From Rhodoplanes serenus (GTDB lineage: Bacteria; Pseudomonadota; Alphaproteobacteria; Rhizobiales; Xanthobacteraceae), in assembly GCA_945897515.1 (NCBI GenBank), contig CAMDFO010000010.1, forward strand, positions 1 through 64,000: a stretch of 64,000 bases of DNA, written 5' to 3'. Under the pieces are notes generated by a model. The model did no database searches, had not been told where the DNA came from, and was given only the letters and a program-made list of their open reading frames with translations. Of this stretch, positions 48,328-57,662 are shown piece by piece (position 1 is the first letter of the stretch; each line of letters opens with the position of its first letter). Made by a program: the position numbers and the translations under genes.

Positions 48328-49887
48328 TTACGTGATCTCCTTCGCCGTCGTCTTGTCCTCGAACACGGTGATCTCCGGCGGCTTGCCGGAAAGCCCCAGC
48401 TCCTGCCAGCGCGACACCACCTGGTCGTAGGTTTTCTTGTCGAGCTTGGTGCGCGGCGAGAACGACTTGATGAACCGGTAGTCCATGCAGGCGTTGATCA
48501 GCGCCTTCGAGCCCCACGGGCGAATCTCGGGCGGATTGAGGCTCGGGTCGAGGAACGTGCTCCAGGTCTCGCGCAGGATGTCGATCGACTGCGCCGGGCG
48601 CGAGCGGGTCGCCATCGCCCACAACACCTGATGCACGTTGGTCGGATCGACGTCGTCGTCGACCACGATCACGTACTTGCCGAAGTACGCGCCGGCGGTG
48701 CATTGCGCCGCCAGCGCCATCACTTGCGGCGCGTGGCCCGCGTACATCTGCTTGATCGAGACGACGGTGATGCCCCAGCCCGCGGCTTCGGGAATCGACC
48801 ACACGCCCTGGATGCCCGGCACGCCGAGCTTCTGCAGATCGGCCCAGATTCCCGCTGAGCGGAGTGCAGCCCAGAACAGTCCGGCCTCGTTGGCCGCGCC
48901 ATCCGCCATCAGCGCGCAGGTCAGCGTCGGATTGTCGCGGTAGCGCACGCGCTCGACCCGCATGTAGGGCGTGGCGCCCGACGGCCGGCCGTAATAGCCG
49001 GTGAACTCGCCGAACGGTCCTTCGGCGAAGGTCTCGTCCGGATAGACATGGCCTTCGAGAATGATTTCCGCGCGGGCGGGAAGCGGCAGGCCGGTGAGGT
49101 CGGAGGTGAACAGCTCGATCGGCGAACCGTTGATGCCGGAATAATATTCGTACTCGCTCTCGGTCTTCGGCAGGCTGGTGGCGGCGACCAGGAACAGCAG
49201 CGGATCGATGCCGTAGCAGGCCGCGATCGGCATCGGCTTGCCCATCTTCCAGTATTTCTCGCGGTCGATGGTGGCGTCCTTGCCGGGCGACGTATAGACG
49301 CCGATCTCGCGCGGACCCTTGATCATCATGCGGTAGGTGCCGACGTTGACGCGGCCGGTTTCCGGGCATTTGGTGATGACGGCGTCGCCGGTGCCGAGAT
49401 ACATCCCGCCGTCCAGCGGCCACATCCGCTGCGCGGGGAATTTCCGGATGTCGATGGCGTCGCCCTCGACGATGTTCTGGTTGCAGATCGCCTGGTCGGC
49501 GGAGACCTCGACCGGCGCCATCTTGCGCCCGAGCTTCTGCTGCAGGATCTGCACGGCCTTCAGCGGATGATCGACCGGCTTCTCGCCGATCATCAGGCAG
49601 AACCGCGACAGGTTGCAGCCGATCATGTTGTAGAGCGCCTTGTGCCCCGGATGGCCCTTGATGTTCTCGAACAGCAGCGCGGGCGATTTCTCGGAGCCGA
49701 CCAGATAGGTGATGGTCGCGGCTTCGAGATCGGGATCGACCTCGGCGGTGATGCGCTTGAGTTCGCCGAGCTCGGCGACCTTCTCCAACCACAGATCGAG
49801 ATCGCTGGAGTTGCGGCGGTCGGTGGTGGCGGCCTTGGACGGCTCGACCCGCACGGCCTGTTCGCCGGCCTTCACGCTCATGTCCAT
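48328..49887 (-). CDS. UbiD-family decarboxylase
   Basis: Prenylated-FMN-dependent (de)carboxylase family member of 519 residues. The N-terminal DLWLEKVAELGELKRITAEV is typical; family segments for cofactor and catalytic residues are SEKSPALLFENIKGHPGHKA, GRVNVGTYRMMIKGPREIGV, CYGIDPLLFLVAATSLP and EFTGYYGRPSGATPYMRVER. KYVIVVDDDVDPTNVHQVLW carries conserved Asp residues. ATG 49887 follows TAGGGAGC. It acts on an aromatic or unsaturated acid; with no ubiX next to it and with an exported SMP-30-like gene downstream, a catabolic role (e.g. gallate or hydroxybenzoate type) is more likely than ubiquinone synthesis. Confidence 0.9.
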   Translation of the reverse strand: MDMSVKAGEQAVRVEPSKAATTDRRNSSDLDLWLEKVAELGELKRITAEVDPDLEAATITYLVGSEKSPALLFENIKGHPGHKALYNMIGCNLSRFCLMIGEKPVDHPLKAVQILQQKLGRKMAPVEVSADQAICNQNIVEGDAIDIRKFPAQRMWPLDGGMYLGTGDAVITKCPETGRVNVGTYRMMIKGPREIGVYTSPGKDATIDREKYWKMGKPMPIAACYGIDPLLFLVAATSLPKTESEYEYYSGINGSPIELFTSDLTGLPLPARAEIILEGHVYPDETFAEGPFGEFTGYYGRPSGATPYMRVERVRYRDNPTLTCALMADGAANEAGLFWAALRSAGIWADLQKLGVPGIQGVWSIPEAAGWGITVVSIKQMYAGHAPQVMALAAQCTAGAYFGKYVIVVDDDVDPTNVHQVLWAMATRSRPAQSIDILRETWSTFLDPSLNPPEIRPWGSKALINACMDYRFIKSFSPRTKLDKKTYDQVVSRWQELGLSGKPPEITVFEDKTTAKEIT

Positions 49888-49937
49888 GGTGTTAGCTCCC
49901 TAAGATGTTTTGGGAGCTTAGCGCACACATGCATCAC

Positions 49938-50010
49938 TGTCGTCCCCGCGAAGGCGGGGACCCATGGCGCGCCACATACTCCGCTGTCATGCCCAGCAAT
50001 GACAACCGAG
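49938..50010. repeat. GC palindromes between ubiD-like gene and pheT
   Basis: GTCCCCGC-GAAG-GCGGGGAC is a perfect 8-bp hairpin, followed by ACTCCGCTGTCATGCCCAGC, a partial copy of family A. It separates pheT's end from the UbiD-family gene start. Confidence 0.65.
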
Positions 50011-50022
50011 AGAGACGCAGCG

Positions 50023-52440
50023 TCAACCCCGCAACACGCCACCGTAGCGCTTGCTCACCTCGGCCACGATCTTCGCGCCGAGCGCATCGATCTCCTGGTC
50101 GGTCATGGTCTTCTCACGCGGTTGAATCGCAACCGCGATCGCGACCGACTTCTTGCCCGGCTCGATGCCGGTGCCTTCGTACACGTCGAACACCGACACG
50201 CCGGCGATCAGCTTGCGATCGACCGCCTGCGCGGTCCGCACGATGTCGCCGGCCTTCACCTTGCCGTCGACCACGAAGGCGAAGTCGCGAGACACTGGCT
50301 GGAATGGCGACAGTTCCAGCACCGGCTTGGCGCGCGTCGCCTTCGCCTTGCCCTCCGGGATGCGCTCCAGGATCACCTCGAAGCCGACCAGCGGACCTTC
50401 GGCGTCGAGCGCCTGCAACGCGCGCGGATGCAGCTCGCCGAAATGGCCGAGCACGTTCTGCGGACCGATCTGGATGGTGCCGGAGCGGCCGGGATGGAAC
50501 CACGCCGGGCCGCCGGGCATCACCTGCAGCGCCTGCGGGTTGGCGCCGGCCGCGATCAGCACCGCGAGCGCATCGGCCTTGGCATCGAACGCATCGACGG
50601 TTTCCGTCTTGGCCGACCAGTGCCGGCCCGCGCCGTTCGCCTTCGCCAGCGCGCGCCGCACGCCGGTCGCGGCGGTGAGTTGGTCCTCGGGCTTGTCGCC
50701 CTTGAAGATCTGCCCGACCTCGAACAGGGCGACATCGGGAAAGCCCCGGTCCGCGTTTTTCTGCGCCGCTGCGATCAGCCCGGGAATGAGGCTCGGCCGC
50801 ATGTCGGAAAGCTCGGCCGCGATCGGATTGGCGAGCGCCAGTTCCGCGCTGCCGCCGCCGAACAGCTCGGCCTGCGGCTTGGAAATGAACGACCAGGTGA
50901 CGGCCTCGGTCAGCCCGCGCGCCGCCAGCGCGCGCTTGGCCTTGCGGGTGCGCGTCTGCAACGCCGTGAGCACCGGCTTGCGCGGCGCTGTGCCGCGGTC
51001 GAACGGCGTGAACGGCACGCGGTCGACGCCGACGATGCGCACCACCTCCTCGACGATATCGGCCTTGCCTTCGATGTCCGGACGCCACGACGGCGGCGCG
51101 ATCTTGACGTTGGCATCCTGTCCGGCGACGAAAAATCCGAGCCGGGTCAGCACGCGCTTCATCTCGGGCATCGCCACGTCGAGGCCGGCGAGACGCTTCA
51201 GCTCGCTGACCGGGAACTCGATGACCTTTTCCGGCGATTCGACCTTGCCCGAGACGCCGATCTCGGACGGCTCTCCACCGCAGAGGTCGAGCACCATCTG
51301 GGTGGCAAGCTCCAGGCCCGGAACCATGAAGTTCGGATCGACGCCGCGCTCGAAGCGATAGCGCGCGTCGGAGTTGATGCCGAGCTTGCGCCCGGTCTGC
51401 GCGATGTTGAGCGGCTCCCACAGCGCCGACTCGATCAGCACCTCGGTGGTGGTCTCGTCGCAGCCCGAGGCTTCGCCGCCCATGATGCCGGCGAGCGATT
51501 CCACGCCGGCATCGTCGGCGATCACGCACATGGTGTCGTCGAGCGTGTAGGTCTTGCCGTCGAGCGCGGTGAGCGCTTCGCCCGGCTTGGCGCGGCGCAC
51601 GACCAGATTGCCTTTGACTTTTTTGGCATCGAACACGTGCAGCGGCCGGCCGCGGTCGTAGGTGATGAAGTTGGTGATGTCGACCAGCGCGTTGATCGGA
51701 CGCAGCCCAATCGCCTTGAGTCGCTTCTGCAGCCACTCCGGCGACGGCCCGTTCTTGACGCCGCGAACCAGGCGCAGCGCGAACGCCGGACAGAGCGACG
51801 GCGTCGAGTCGAAGTCGAGCGTCACCGAGACAAACGAGGGGAATTCGCCCTTGACCGGCTTCGGCGTTTTCGGAATCAGCGTGCCGATGTCGGTCGCCGC
51901 GAGATCGCGCGCGATGCCGCTGACGCCTGTGCAGTCGGAGCGATTCGGCGTCAGGTTGATCTCGATCACCGGCTCGTCGAGCTTGGCGTATGCTGCGTAG
52001 GGCGTGCCGACCGGCGCGTCGGCCGGCAGCTCGATGATGCCGTCGTGGTCGTCGGAGATCAGCAGTTCCGCTTCCGACACCAGCATGCCACGGCTCTCGA
52101 CGCCGCGGATGTTGCCGACGCCGAGCGTGATGTTCTTGCCGGGAATGAACGTGCCCGGCGGCGAGAACACGCCGACCATGCCGGTGCGCGCGTTCGGCGC
52201 ACCGCACACCACCTGAATCGGCTTGCCGTCACCGGTGTCGACCATGCAGACGCGCAAGCGATCCGCATTGGGATGCTGCACCGCGGACACGACATTGGCG
52301 ATGACGAACAGCGCCAGCGCCTTGCCGGGGTCGTTCACCGATTCGACCTCGAGCCCGATCATGGTCAGCTTCTCGACGATCTGGTCGAGCGACGCGTCGG
52401 TGTCGAGATGCTCCTTGAGCCAGGAGAGGGTGAATTTCAT
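50023..52440 (-). CDS. pheT: Phenylalanine--tRNA ligase beta subunit
   Basis: Beta subunit of 805 residues of the (alpha-beta)2 enzyme that charges tRNAPhe. N-terminal tRNA-binding EMAP-like domain ([27 protein letters not shown]), B3/B4 editing domain ([20 protein letters not shown]), B5 domains, the catalytic-like core ([40 protein letters not shown]) and the C-terminal ferredoxin-fold anticodon-binding domain ([20 protein letters not shown]). Full length. Its first base overlaps the DUF559 gene end by 4 bp; pheS lies beyond that cassette. Confidence 0.98.
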   Translation of the reverse strand: MKFTLSWLKEHLDTDASLDQIVEKLTMIGLEVESVNDPGKALALFVIANVVSAVQHPNADRLRVCMVDTGDGKPIQVVCGAPNARTGMVGVFSPPGTFIPGKNITLGVGNIRGVESRGMLVSEAELLISDDHDGIIELPADAPVGTPYAAYAKLDEPVIEINLTPNRSDCTGVSGIARDLAATDIGTLIPKTPKPVKGEFPSFVSVTLDFDSTPSLCPAFALRLVRGVKNGPSPEWLQKRLKAIGLRPINALVDITNFITYDRGRPLHVFDAKKVKGNLVVRRAKPGEALTALDGKTYTLDDTMCVIADDAGVESLAGIMGGEASGCDETTTEVLIESALWEPLNIAQTGRKLGINSDARYRFERGVDPNFMVPGLELATQMVLDLCGGEPSEIGVSGKVESPEKVIEFPVSELKRLAGLDVAMPEMKRVLTRLGFFVAGQDANVKIAPPSWRPDIEGKADIVEEVVRIVGVDRVPFTPFDRGTAPRKPVLTALQTRTRKAKRALAARGLTEAVTWSFISKPQAELFGGGSAELALANPIAAELSDMRPSLIPGLIAAAQKNADRGFPDVALFEVGQIFKGDKPEDQLTAATGVRRALAKANGAGRHWSAKTETVDAFDAKADALAVLIAAGANPQALQVMPGGPAWFHPGRSGTIQIGPQNVLGHFGELHPRALQALDAEGPLVGFEVILERIPEGKAKATRAKPVLELSPFQPVSRDFAFVVDGKVKAGDIVRTAQAVDRKLIAGVSVFDVYEGTGIEPGKKSVAIAVAIQPREKTMTDQEIDALGAKIVAEVSKRYGGVLRG

Positions 52441-52877
52441 AGCGCGTCCTCGGCGGTGCGCTCCCTCCCCCGCTTGCGGGGGAGGGTTGGGGAGGGGGCC
52501 TCTGCAAGCGCAGCCGAAATGGTTTCGAGTACGCCCTGCCGATTCGTCATGACGTCGTAATTATTGAAGCGAAGCACACGAAATCCTTTGGATACGAGGA
52601 AGGCGTCACGACGCGCATCGCGCTTCAGATGCTCAGCTTCAAAATGCTGTCCACCATCGAGCTCGATGATGAGGCTCGCCGCATGACAGACGAAATCCGC
52701 CACATAGGGTCCGATTGGCGTTTGCCGCCGAAAGCTGGCGCCGTTCATCCGATGCGCGCGCAACGTGCTCCAGACAAGCCGCTCGGCATCCGTCGAATCC
52801 TGTCGCAGTGAGCGCGCGCGCGATCGCAGCTTGCGCGTCACGTCCCACTTCGGTTGCTTTGCGGCGTCCGTCATCAT
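52437..52877 (-). CDS. DUF559 (Vsr/Endonuclease-like) protein inserted between pheS and pheT
   Basis: Protein of 146 residues of the DUF559 group, a PD-(D/E)XK/Vsr-like nuclease fold: [73 protein letters not shown]. Active-site Asp in ADFV, Glu-x-Asp in ELDGG and His in QHF are present. The last ~20 residues ([21 protein letters not shown]) are encoded by the GC palindrome at 52461-52500, an inverted copy of which lies at 52896-52934 just upstream of the gene. It overlaps the pheT start by 4 bp, so pheT translation may now be coupled to it. ATG 52877 or 52874 can start it. Confidence 0.85.
   Translation of the reverse strand: MMTDAAKQPKWDVTRKLRSRARSLRQDSTDAERLVWSTLRAHRMNGASFRRQTPIGPYVADFVCHAASLIIELDGGQHFEAEHLKRDARRDAFLVSKGFRVLRFNNYDVMTNRQGVLETISAALAEAPSPTLPRKRGRERTAEDAL
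52461..52500 (+). repeat. GC palindrome (family D), downstream copy, coding for the DUF559 tail
   Basis: CTCCCTCCCCCGCTTGCGGG GGAGGGTTGGGGAGGGGGCC: 9-bp hairpin plus an adjacent GGGTTGGGGAGGGGG tail. The reverse complement of 52896-52934 is nearly identical over ~38 positions. It encodes [11 protein letters not shown] on the minus strand. Confidence 0.8.
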
Positions 52878-52895
52878 CGTTCTCGTTGCGCGGCG

Positions 52896-52934
52896 GCCCC
52901 CTCCCTAACCCTCCCCCGCAAGCGGGAGAGGGGA
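52896..52934 (-). repeat. GC palindrome (family D), upstream inverted copy
   Basis: CCCCCTCCCTAACCCTCCCC CGCAAGCGGGAGAGGGGAC, in the opposite orientation to 52461-52500. Together the two copies bracket the DUF559 gene in the pheS-pheT interval. Confidence 0.8.
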
Positions 52935-52953
52935 CGCACCGCCGTCGTGGCAG

Positions 52954-54036
52954 CTACGAACTCAACCCTCCCGCCAGCGTCGGGAAATCCAGCGGCCGGA
53001 ATCCGTAATGCGCGAGCCAGCGCGCGTCCGCTTCGAAGAACGCGCGCAAATCCGGCATGCCGTACTTCAGCATCGCGATGCGGTCGATCCCGAGCCCCCA
53101 GGCGAAACCCTGGTACTCATCCGGATCGAGCCCGCAGTTGCGCAGCACGTTGGGATGAACCATTCCGCAGCCGAGAATCTCCAGCCAGTCCTCACCCTCG
53201 CCGAAACGGATTTCGCCCTTGTCGCGCTTGCATTGGATGTCGACTTCGAGCGACGGCTCGGTGAACGGGAAGAACGACGGCCGGTAGCGCATCTTGACGT
53301 TGTCGACCTCGAAGAACGCCTTGCAGAACTCCTGCAAAATCCATTTCAGGTGGCCGAGGTGCGCGCCCTTGTCGATCACCAGGCCCTCGACCTGGTGGAA
53401 CATCGGCGTGTGCGTCTGGTCGCTGTCGCTGCGATAGGTGCGGCCCGGAATGATCACGCGGATCGGCGGCTTCTGCGCCAGCATGGTTCTGATCTGCACC
53501 GGCGAGGTGTGTGTGCGCAAAAGCATGCGCGAGCCGTCCGACTTCGGATTGAAATAGAACGTGTCGTGCATCTCCCGCGCCGGATGGCCTTCGGGAAAGT
53601 TCAGCTTGGTGAAATTGTAGTCGTCGGTCTCGATGTCCGGCCCTTCGGCGACGGCAAAGCCCATGTCGGCGAAGATCGCGGTCAGCTCGTCGATCACCTG
53701 GCTGATTGGATGAACCCGGCCGGCCTCCACCGGGGTCTCGCGCACCGGCAAGGTCACGTCGACCGTCTCGGTGGCAAGCCGCGCATCGAGCGTGGCGTTC
53801 TTCAGCGCCTCGCGCCGGGTGTTGATCGCCGCGGTCACGCGGTCCTTCAGCCCGTTGATCGGCGGGCCTTGCTCCTTGCGCTGCTCCGGCGTCATGCCGC
53901 CCAGCGTCTTGAGCAGCGCCGAGACCGATCCGCTCTTGCCGAGCGCGGCGACCCGCACCGCTTCGAGCGCAGCCTCGTCGGCCGCGGCGGCGATGTCAGT
54001 CAATATGGACTGATCAAGTTGAGCAACGTCGGTCAT
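52954..54036 (-). CDS. pheS: Phenylalanine--tRNA ligase alpha subunit
   Basis: Catalytic alpha subunit of 360 residues. N-terminal coiled coil ([20 protein letters not shown] ...), then class II motifs: [20 protein letters not shown], motif 2 [27 protein letters not shown], and motif 3 [23 protein letters not shown] 54036 fits the conserved N-terminus; an upstream in-frame extension ([10 protein letters not shown]) comes from the palindromic repeat at 54055-54137 and is not expected to be translated. Downstream of rplT in the usual order. Confidence 0.98.
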   Translation of the reverse strand: MTDVAQLDQSILTDIAAAADEAALEAVRVAALGKSGSVSALLKTLGGMTPEQRKEQGPPINGLKDRVTAAINTRREALKNATLDARLATETVDVTLPVRETPVEAGRVHPISQVIDELTAIFADMGFAVAEGPDIETDDYNFTKLNFPEGHPAREMHDTFYFNPKSDGSRMLLRTHTSPVQIRTMLAQKPPIRVIIPGRTYRSDSDQTHTPMFHQVEGLVIDKGAHLGHLKWILQEFCKAFFEVDNVKMRYRPSFFPFTEPSLEVDIQCKRDKGEIRFGEGEDWLEILGCGMVHPNVLRNCGLDPDEYQGFAWGLGIDRIAMLKYGMPDLRAFFEADARWLAHYGFRPLDFPTLAGGLSS

Positions 54037-54054
54037 GGCACTTATCCCCGCCAC

Positions 54055-54137
54055 GTCATGGCCGGGCTCGTCCCGGCCATCCACGTCTGCTGCCCGAGAA
54101 GCAAGGCGTGGATGCCCGGCACAAGGCCGGGCATGAC
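54055..54137. repeat. Palindromic intergenic repeat, family A
   Basis: Full copy between rplT and pheS: GTCATGGCCGGGCTCGTCCC GGCCATCCACG / GGCGTGGATGCCCGGCACAA GGCCGGGCATGAC. A hairpin here could affect how much pheST is made relative to the ribosomal proteins. Confidence 0.8.
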
Positions 54138-54161
54138 GGAGAATGGCTTGGCGTCGCTGGC

Positions 54162-54542
54162 CTAGGCCGCCGCAGCCTCTGCCGCCTTCGGCAGCGCCGC
54201 CTTGACCTTCTCGACGATCGCCTCGAACGCCGCCGGCTCGTGGATCGCGAGATCGGACAGCACCTTGCGATCGACCTGCAGGCCGGACTTGGCGAGCCCG
54301 TCGATGAACCGGCTGTAGTTCAGGCCGAACGGCCGCACCGCGGCGTTGAGGCGCTGGATCCAGAGCGCGCGGAACGTGCGCTTCTTCCGCTTGCGGTCGC
54401 GGTAGGCGTATTGGTTCGCCTTCTCGACGGCCTGCTTGGCGATGCGGATCGTGTTCTTGCGCCGGCCATAGAAACCCTTGGCGGCCTTGAAGACCTTCTT
54501 GTGCTTGGCATGGGCGGTAACGCCGCGCTTGACGCGTGCCAT
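54162..54542 (-). CDS. rplT: 50S ribosomal protein L20
   Basis: Early-assembly 23S rRNA-binding protein of 126 residues, a few residues longer than the usual ~119 because of an Ala-rich tail ([11 protein letters not shown]). [40 protein letters not shown], and [20 protein letters not shown]-like text are canonical. About 100 nt downstream of rpmI. L20 represses its own operon in many bacteria; no clear pseudoknot leader was identified here. Confidence 0.98.
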   Translation of the reverse strand: MARVKRGVTAHAKHKKVFKAAKGFYGRRKNTIRIAKQAVEKANQYAYRDRKRKKRTFRALWIQRLNAAVRPFGLNYSRFIDGLAKSGLQVDRKVLSDLAIHEPAAFEAIVEKVKAALPKAAEAAAA

Positions 54543-54644
54543 GATGAAAACTCCTTCGAAATCGGTTTGCCAGGCGGCTGCCCGCGGGCAGCCTATGCGT
54601 GCGGATGGGATCGACGGCCGCCCTTAAGGCGACCGCTAGAGCGG

Positions 54645-54845
54645 TCAGCCGTTCGGCAGGAAATACTTGATGATGTTGTCGCCGTCGGTCTTGAACAGCA
54701 CGCGGGTGCCGCGGTGCTGGGCAATCTGCTTGTTGGTCCGCTTGATCATGCCGTGACGCTTGCCGGCGAAGGCCGATTTCACCTTGCCGCTGGCGGTAAT
54801 CTTGAAGCGCTTTTTAGCGCCCGACTTGGTCTTGATCTTGGGCAT
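54645..54845 (-). CDS. rpmI: 50S ribosomal protein L35
   Basis: Basic ribosomal protein of 66 residues ([40 protein letters not shown] ...). ATG 54845 has AGGAG upstream (TTTAAGGAGAGCAAA). Forms the rpmI-rplT pair. The 307 nt between it and the divergent exported-protein gene at 55153 must contain the promoters of both; nothing more specific was recognised there. Confidence 0.98.
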   Translation of the reverse strand: MPKIKTKSGAKKRFKITASGKVKSAFAGKRHGMIKRTNKQIAQHRGTRVLFKTDGDNIIKYFLPNG

Positions 54846-55152
54846 TTTGCTCTCCTTAAAGCGGCTTGGACCACGGCAAAGGGCCGGGTCCCGCCGGATA
54901 TGCTCGATATGAGCGTGCTGATGGTTCAGCCTCGCCGCCACGGCAGCCCTATTCAGCCGGGCGGCGAGAAGGCGGGGTTATGGCAGAGGTCCCCGGAAAA
55001 GACAACCGCGGGAAGGGATTAGAGGCCGCGGTCACTGCGGCGCGATGGCCTGGAACCGGGGCGGCCCGAAACGGGTTCTCGATCCGAGGACGGCGTGGCG
55101 GAACCCCGCCAAGGCCATGATCGACAACCAGTTCTTGTGCGGAGAAAGACCC
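54846..55152. other. Divergent promoter region between rpmI and an exported-protein gene
   Basis: No gene-like frame. GC-rich with no clear -35/-10 pair in the standard sense and no strong leader structure found by eye. It must serve rpmI-rplT (minus) and the plus-strand gene at 55153, because infC is cut off by the terminator at 55590-55617. Confidence 0.5.
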
Positions 55153-55566
55153 ATGATTCGCCCTGTTTCAGCCCTCGGCCGGACCCTGGGAGCCGCTGCG
55201 GTGATTGCTGCGGGAGCCATCGGCGGCATCGCGAGTTCGCAAGCGTCAACCGGCAAGGCCGGCTACAACGGCGTCTGGAGCGTGCTGATCGTCACCGAAA
55301 ACGGTGAATGCGATCGGGCCTATCGCTATTCGCTGCGGATCGATAACGGCAACGTGAAATACCAGGGCGACCCCGGCACCATCAGCATCGACATCGCCGG
55401 CAAGGTCGATGACAGCGGTCGCTTGAAGGTCAGCGTCAGCAAGGGCGAGCAGCGCGCCGACGGGGTCGGCCGGATCGCCAAGGATCGCGGCGCCGGCACC
55501 TGGAAGGGCAAGTCCTCGACCGCGGAGTGCAGCGGCCGCTGGGAGGCCGAGCGCCGAGGCGTCTAA
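55153..55566 (+). CDS. Small exported protein of unknown function
   Basis: Protein of 137 residues; ATG 55153 follows GGAGAAAG. Signal peptide about 1-31 (MIRPVSALGRTLGAAAVIAA GAIGGIASSQA). The mature part (YNGVWSVLIVTENGECDRAY RYSLRIDNGN... GTWKGKSSTAECSGRWEAER) is a small beta-rich domain with two cysteines likely bridged; the pattern G-x-W-x-V-x-I-x-T-x-x-G-x-C is often seen in small exported proteins of this group, but no function is known to me. It sits, in inverted orientation, between infC and rpmI, which are usually contiguous. Confidence 0.8.
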   Translation: MIRPVSALGRTLGAAAVIAAGAIGGIASSQASTGKAGYNGVWSVLIVTENGECDRAYRYSLRIDNGNVKYQGDPGTISIDIAGKVDDSGRLKVSVSKGEQRADGVGRIAKDRGAGTWKGKSSTAECSGRWEAERRGV

Positions 55567-55589
55567 GTCGCCAATCCCCTGAAAATGCC

Positions 55590-55617
55590 GACGCCCGCGA
55601 CCATCGTTGCGGGCGTC
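55590..55617. terminator. Bidirectional terminator between the exported-protein gene and infC
   Basis: GACGCCCGC (55590-55598) pairs with GCGGGCGTC (55609-55617) around a ten-base loop. On the plus strand TTGCATT follows; on the minus strand GGCATTTTC follows. It lies between two convergent stop codons (55566 and 55639) and so can end both transcripts, including that of infC. Confidence 0.75.
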
Positions 55618-55638
55618 TTGCATTGCAATCGATGCCGA

Positions 55639-56178
55639 TCAGCGCGGCGCCAGAACCATCACCACCTGGCGGCCTTCGAAGCGCGCGTCCATCTCGATCT
55701 TGGCGATTTTCGCCGTGTCTTCCTTGACACGATTGAGAAGCTGGGTGCCGAGCTCCTGGTGCGCCATCTCGCGTCCGCGGAACCGCAGCGTCACCTTGAC
55801 CTTGTCGCCCTCCTCAAAGAAACGCCGCATGGAGCGCATCTTCACATCGTAGTCGTGGTCGTCGATCATGGGGCGGAGCTTGATCTCCTTAACCTCCACG
55901 ACCTTCTGCTTCTTGCGAGCTTCCGCCGCCTTCTTCTGCTCCTGGTATTTGTATTTGCCGTAATCGAGCAGCTTGACGATGGGAGGGACGGCATTGGGGG
56001 AAATTTCGACCAGATCGAGACTGGCTTCTTGAGCCTTGGCGAGGGCGTCGGCGATCGGGATAGTGCCGAGGTTGGCGCCATCAGCGCCAATCAAATGAAC
56101 CTCGCGGACGCGAATCTCCTCGTTCATGCGCGGGCCGTCCTTCTGGACTGGCGCGGGCGCTCTGCTGGGGCGGCGAAT
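55639..56178 (-). CDS. infC: Translation initiation factor IF-3, probable ATT start codon
   Basis: IF-3 discriminates start codons on the 30S subunit. The first ATG in frame (56127) would give only 162 residues, lacking the usual basic N-terminus. Seventeen codons upstream is ATT at 56178, preceded by GGAG with a 7-nt spacer (CACGGAGACAGCCC-ATT). From there the product is 179 residues, starting (M/I)[19 protein letters not shown] and matching the alphaproteobacterial IF-3 start. Core motifs: [25 protein letters not shown] and [20 protein letters not shown]. An AUU start is how E. coli infC is autoregulated. The gene converges on an unknown gene with a terminator between, so it is not joined to rpmI. 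Confidence 0.93.
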   Translation of the reverse strand: MRRPSRAPAPVQKDGPRMNEEIRVREVHLIGADGANLGTIPIADALAKAQEASLDLVEISPNAVPPIVKLLDYGKYKYQEQKKAAEARKKQKVVEVKEIKLRPMIDDHDYDVKMRSMRRFFEEGDKVKVTLRFRGREMAHQELGTQLLNRVKEDTAKIAKIEMDARFEGRQVVMVLAPR

Positions 56179-56326
56179 GGGCTGTCTCCGTGGTTGTTTC
56201 GGTGCGGTTTAGGATCGGGACTATCCGTTAATAAGTCAACGCTTGCTCGCGGTGAATCGCCGGCTTTTAGGGGTTTTTGGTCGGCTTCTGGCAGATTCGA
56301 GCGCGGGTCCCGGCGGCTTTTGCCCG

Positions 56327-57547
56327 TCAGTCGTTAACGTTCAGCAGCGACGAATAGACTTCGAGCGTGGCCGCGGCGACGCGACGCGGCGCGAACACGA
56401 ACTCGCCGAACTGCCGCGCCCGCGCCGCCAGCGCCCGGTAGGCCAGTCCGTCGAGCGCCAGCGCGCTGGCCAGCGCCTTCGCCAGATCGACCGGGTCGCC
56501 AGGCCGCACCACCCAGCCGGTGCGCAGATCGTCCGGCATGCGCGGCGGCGCCAGCAGATTCTCCGGCAACGCGCCGACCGCGGACGCGATCACCGGCCGG
56601 GCCATGGCCTGCGCCTCGGCGACGACGCGGCCGTACACCGGCGGCGACACATAGGGCACCACCACGACGTCGGCGGCGGCGTAGGCGCCCGGCATGTCGG
56701 CGCAATGACCGATCAGCCTAAACAACGCGTCGACGCGCTCGGCTTTGGCCCGTTTGACGACGGCGCGCGCGTAGCGCGCATGCTGCCGGTCGTCGCCGGC
56801 GAGGACAAAGGTGACCCCGTGCACGCCCTGGTCGGCCAGCATGCGCGCGGTTTCGACCAATGTGATCTGACCGCACCACGGCGCCACCCGGCCCGGAACC
56901 AGGATCACCCGGACGCCCGATGGAATGCCCCAGGCATGGCGCAGCGCGGCAACGCGCTCGGGACGCACAACGGTCGGATCGAACCGAGCGGTGTTGATGC
57001 TGTGCGGAATGACACTCACACGCTCCAGCGGGATGCGGTGGCGCTGCATCATCGGCCGGGCGTGGAACAGCGAGCGGGTGATGACACGGTCGCCTCGACT
57101 GAGAGCACCGAGATACCAGGCAGCAAGCCGCATGCGCCGCCGCGGCAGGTCGGGCAGGTCGGTCACCAGCCAGATCGAATTCCGGTCGGTGGCGATCAAC
57201 GCGCTCCAGGCCGCGCCGGCATTCTTGGCGTGGACGATATCCACCCGCTCGTTGGCCACGAACCGGTCGAGCACGTCGGCGTTGCGCCGGAGCTTCAGCG
57301 GATTGATGCTGGTGCTCGAAAACGAAAGCCATTCGCCGCCGAAGGACTTCAACTCGTTGACCAGCGGGCCGTGCTCGCCGGCCACGATCGCGCGCGCGCC
57401 TGCGTTCACCAGTGCGTGCGCGATGCCAATGGTGGCGCGGGTGGTCGGGTTGTCGCGCAGCGCGGGGACGATCTGCAGCACGGTGGCGCCGGCGATCGTG
57501 CGCGGCAGGACACGTCCCAGAGCAACATCGTCGGCGCTGATCGCCAT
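56327..57547 (-). CDS. GT4-like glycosyltransferase
   Basis: Glycosyltransferase of GT-B fold, 406 residues. The N-domain starts VLQIVPALRDNPTTRATIGI AHALVNAGARAIVAGEHGPL; the C-domain includes VSVIPHSINTARFDPTVVRP, VILVPGRVAPWCGQITLVET and the nucleotide-sugar loop YVSPPVYGRVVAEAQAMARP VIASAVGALPENLL. Cytoplasmic side of the membrane; probably envelope polysaccharide or LPS assembly. Acceptor unknown. It is minus-strand, 148 nt downstream in order of the infC start region, and divergent from the hydrolase gene. Confidence 0.88.
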   Translation of the reverse strand: MAISADDVALGRVLPRTIAGATVLQIVPALRDNPTTRATIGIAHALVNAGARAIVAGEHGPLVNELKSFGGEWLSFSSTSINPLKLRRNADVLDRFVANERVDIVHAKNAGAAWSALIATDRNSIWLVTDLPDLPRRRMRLAAWYLGALSRGDRVITRSLFHARPMMQRHRIPLERVSVIPHSINTARFDPTVVRPERVAALRHAWGIPSGVRVILVPGRVAPWCGQITLVETARMLADQGVHGVTFVLAGDDRQHARYARAVVKRAKAERVDALFRLIGHCADMPGAYAAADVVVVPYVSPPVYGRVVAEAQAMARPVIASAVGALPENLLAPPRMPDDLRTGWVVRPGDPVDLAKALASALALDGLAYRALAARARQFGEFVFAPRRVAAATLEVYSSLLNVND

Positions 57548-57662
57548 GAGCTAGCCTCGGGCTGCCCCGTTCCGAGACCCCTTGCGTTCAAGGGCGGGTT
57601 GCGGCGAAACACGCTGAGGCGGAAGCCCGATAGCGACCGTCCGATGAGCCAGGGCGTCAAGC

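Noticed and set aside
49048-52560. A very long open frame (1170 codons) on the plus strand
   Set aside because: It is antisense to pheT and the UbiD-family gene, both with clear conserved motifs; the His/Arg/Asp-rich product is typical of GC-rich shadow frames.
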